Of a stretch of DNA of 64,000 nt, positions 62,677 to 64,000 are shown piece by piece. The stretch spans positions 1 through 64,000 of the forward strand of contig NZ_SACR01000007.1 of NCBI RefSeq assembly GCF_004016505.1, written 5' to 3'. The translations under genes and the position numbers were made by a program. Below the pieces are notes generated by a model that saw nothing but the letters and a program-made list of their open reading frames with translations, did no database searches and was not told the DNA's origin. Source of the stretch: Rubrivivax rivuli (GTDB taxonomy: Bacteria > Pseudomonadota > Gammaproteobacteria > Burkholderiales > Burkholderiaceae_C). Position 1 is the stretch's first letter, and each line of letters opens with the position of its first letter.

Positions 62677-64000
<1,324 letters not shown>

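Overview
The window is GC-rich chromosomal DNA (roughly 70 % GC by eye) from a betaproteobacterium of the order Burkholderiales. The Rubrivivax/Leptothrix/Ideonella side of the order is most likely. This rests on the 3' end of the 5S rRNA, one-cysteine DksA, an AsnC regulator divergent from hpd, the hslVU-STAS-dksA neighbourhood and a LiuR-type leucine-degradation regulon. There is no prophage, insertion sequence, CRISPR array or tRNA. Almost all the DNA is coding, and no gene-free stretch exceeds 300 bases.

Layout. 1-1.9 kb: end of an rRNA operon (5S plus terminator) facing fadD. 1.9-8.4 kb: a conserved hypothetical gene, a membrane-anchored alpha/beta hydrolase, the phenylalanine/tyrosine catabolic pair hpd-phhA with a divergent Lrp/AsnC regulator, then an HDOD protein and a DUF2855 protein. 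8.5-10.2 kb: small basic proteins and a CI-like DNA-binding protein, the least explained part of the window. 10.2-15.8 kb: a Fur-controlled iron-uptake operon (tonB-exbB-exbD-catecholate siderophore receptor-DUF1513). 16-17.2 kb: a TerC/Alx manganese exporter behind an intact yybP-ykoY (Mn2+) riboswitch. 17.3-22 kb: MFS transporter, AMP nucleosidase, exported M3 peptidase. 22.1-28.9 kb: hslVU, a STAS protein, dksA, a COG0523 GTPase and a VUT-family permease. 29-37.5 kb: a long forward series corC-lnt-glyQ-glyS-gmhB-plsC-SRPBCC-ygjP (envelope lipid and LPS assembly plus glycyl-tRNA synthetase). 37.7-64 kb: a catabolic region with a metallo-beta-lactamase-fold hydrolase, liuR, YjgN/M48 membrane proteins, isovaleryl-CoA dehydrogenase, carbonic anhydrase, aceK, a thiolase, a tricorn-like peptidase, a second acyl-CoA dehydrogenase, trkA/trkH and the 3-methylcrotonyl-CoA carboxylase/methylglutaconyl-CoA hydratase operon, which runs off the right edge.

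How the genes work together. liuA, liuB, liuC and liuD oxidise isovaleryl-CoA towards acetoacetate and acetyl-CoA. The thiolase can take acetoacetyl-CoA on to acetyl-CoA, and aceK sets flux into the glyoxylate bypass. Two operator regions with near-identical ACGT palindromes, one at liuR and one at liuB, tie the two liu loci together. The iron operon has a Fur box overlapping its promoter. The manganese exporter has its riboswitch start at the predicted transcription start, with an anti-Shine-Dalgarno segment near its 3' end.

Most noteworthy: (1) a compact module of a CI-like regulator and a promoter-peptide-terminator unit at 9.1-10.2 kb sharing an AT-rich 9-mer at both promoters; (2) a 42-residue membrane peptide with a perfect ribosome-binding site, translationally coupled to liuC; (3) a 105-bp multi-hairpin repeat inserted in frame in a metallo-beta-lactamase-fold gene; (4) a DUF2868/DUF3482-like fusion that lacks the expected GTPase domain; (5) a GmhB in which the nucleophilic aspartate is glycine.
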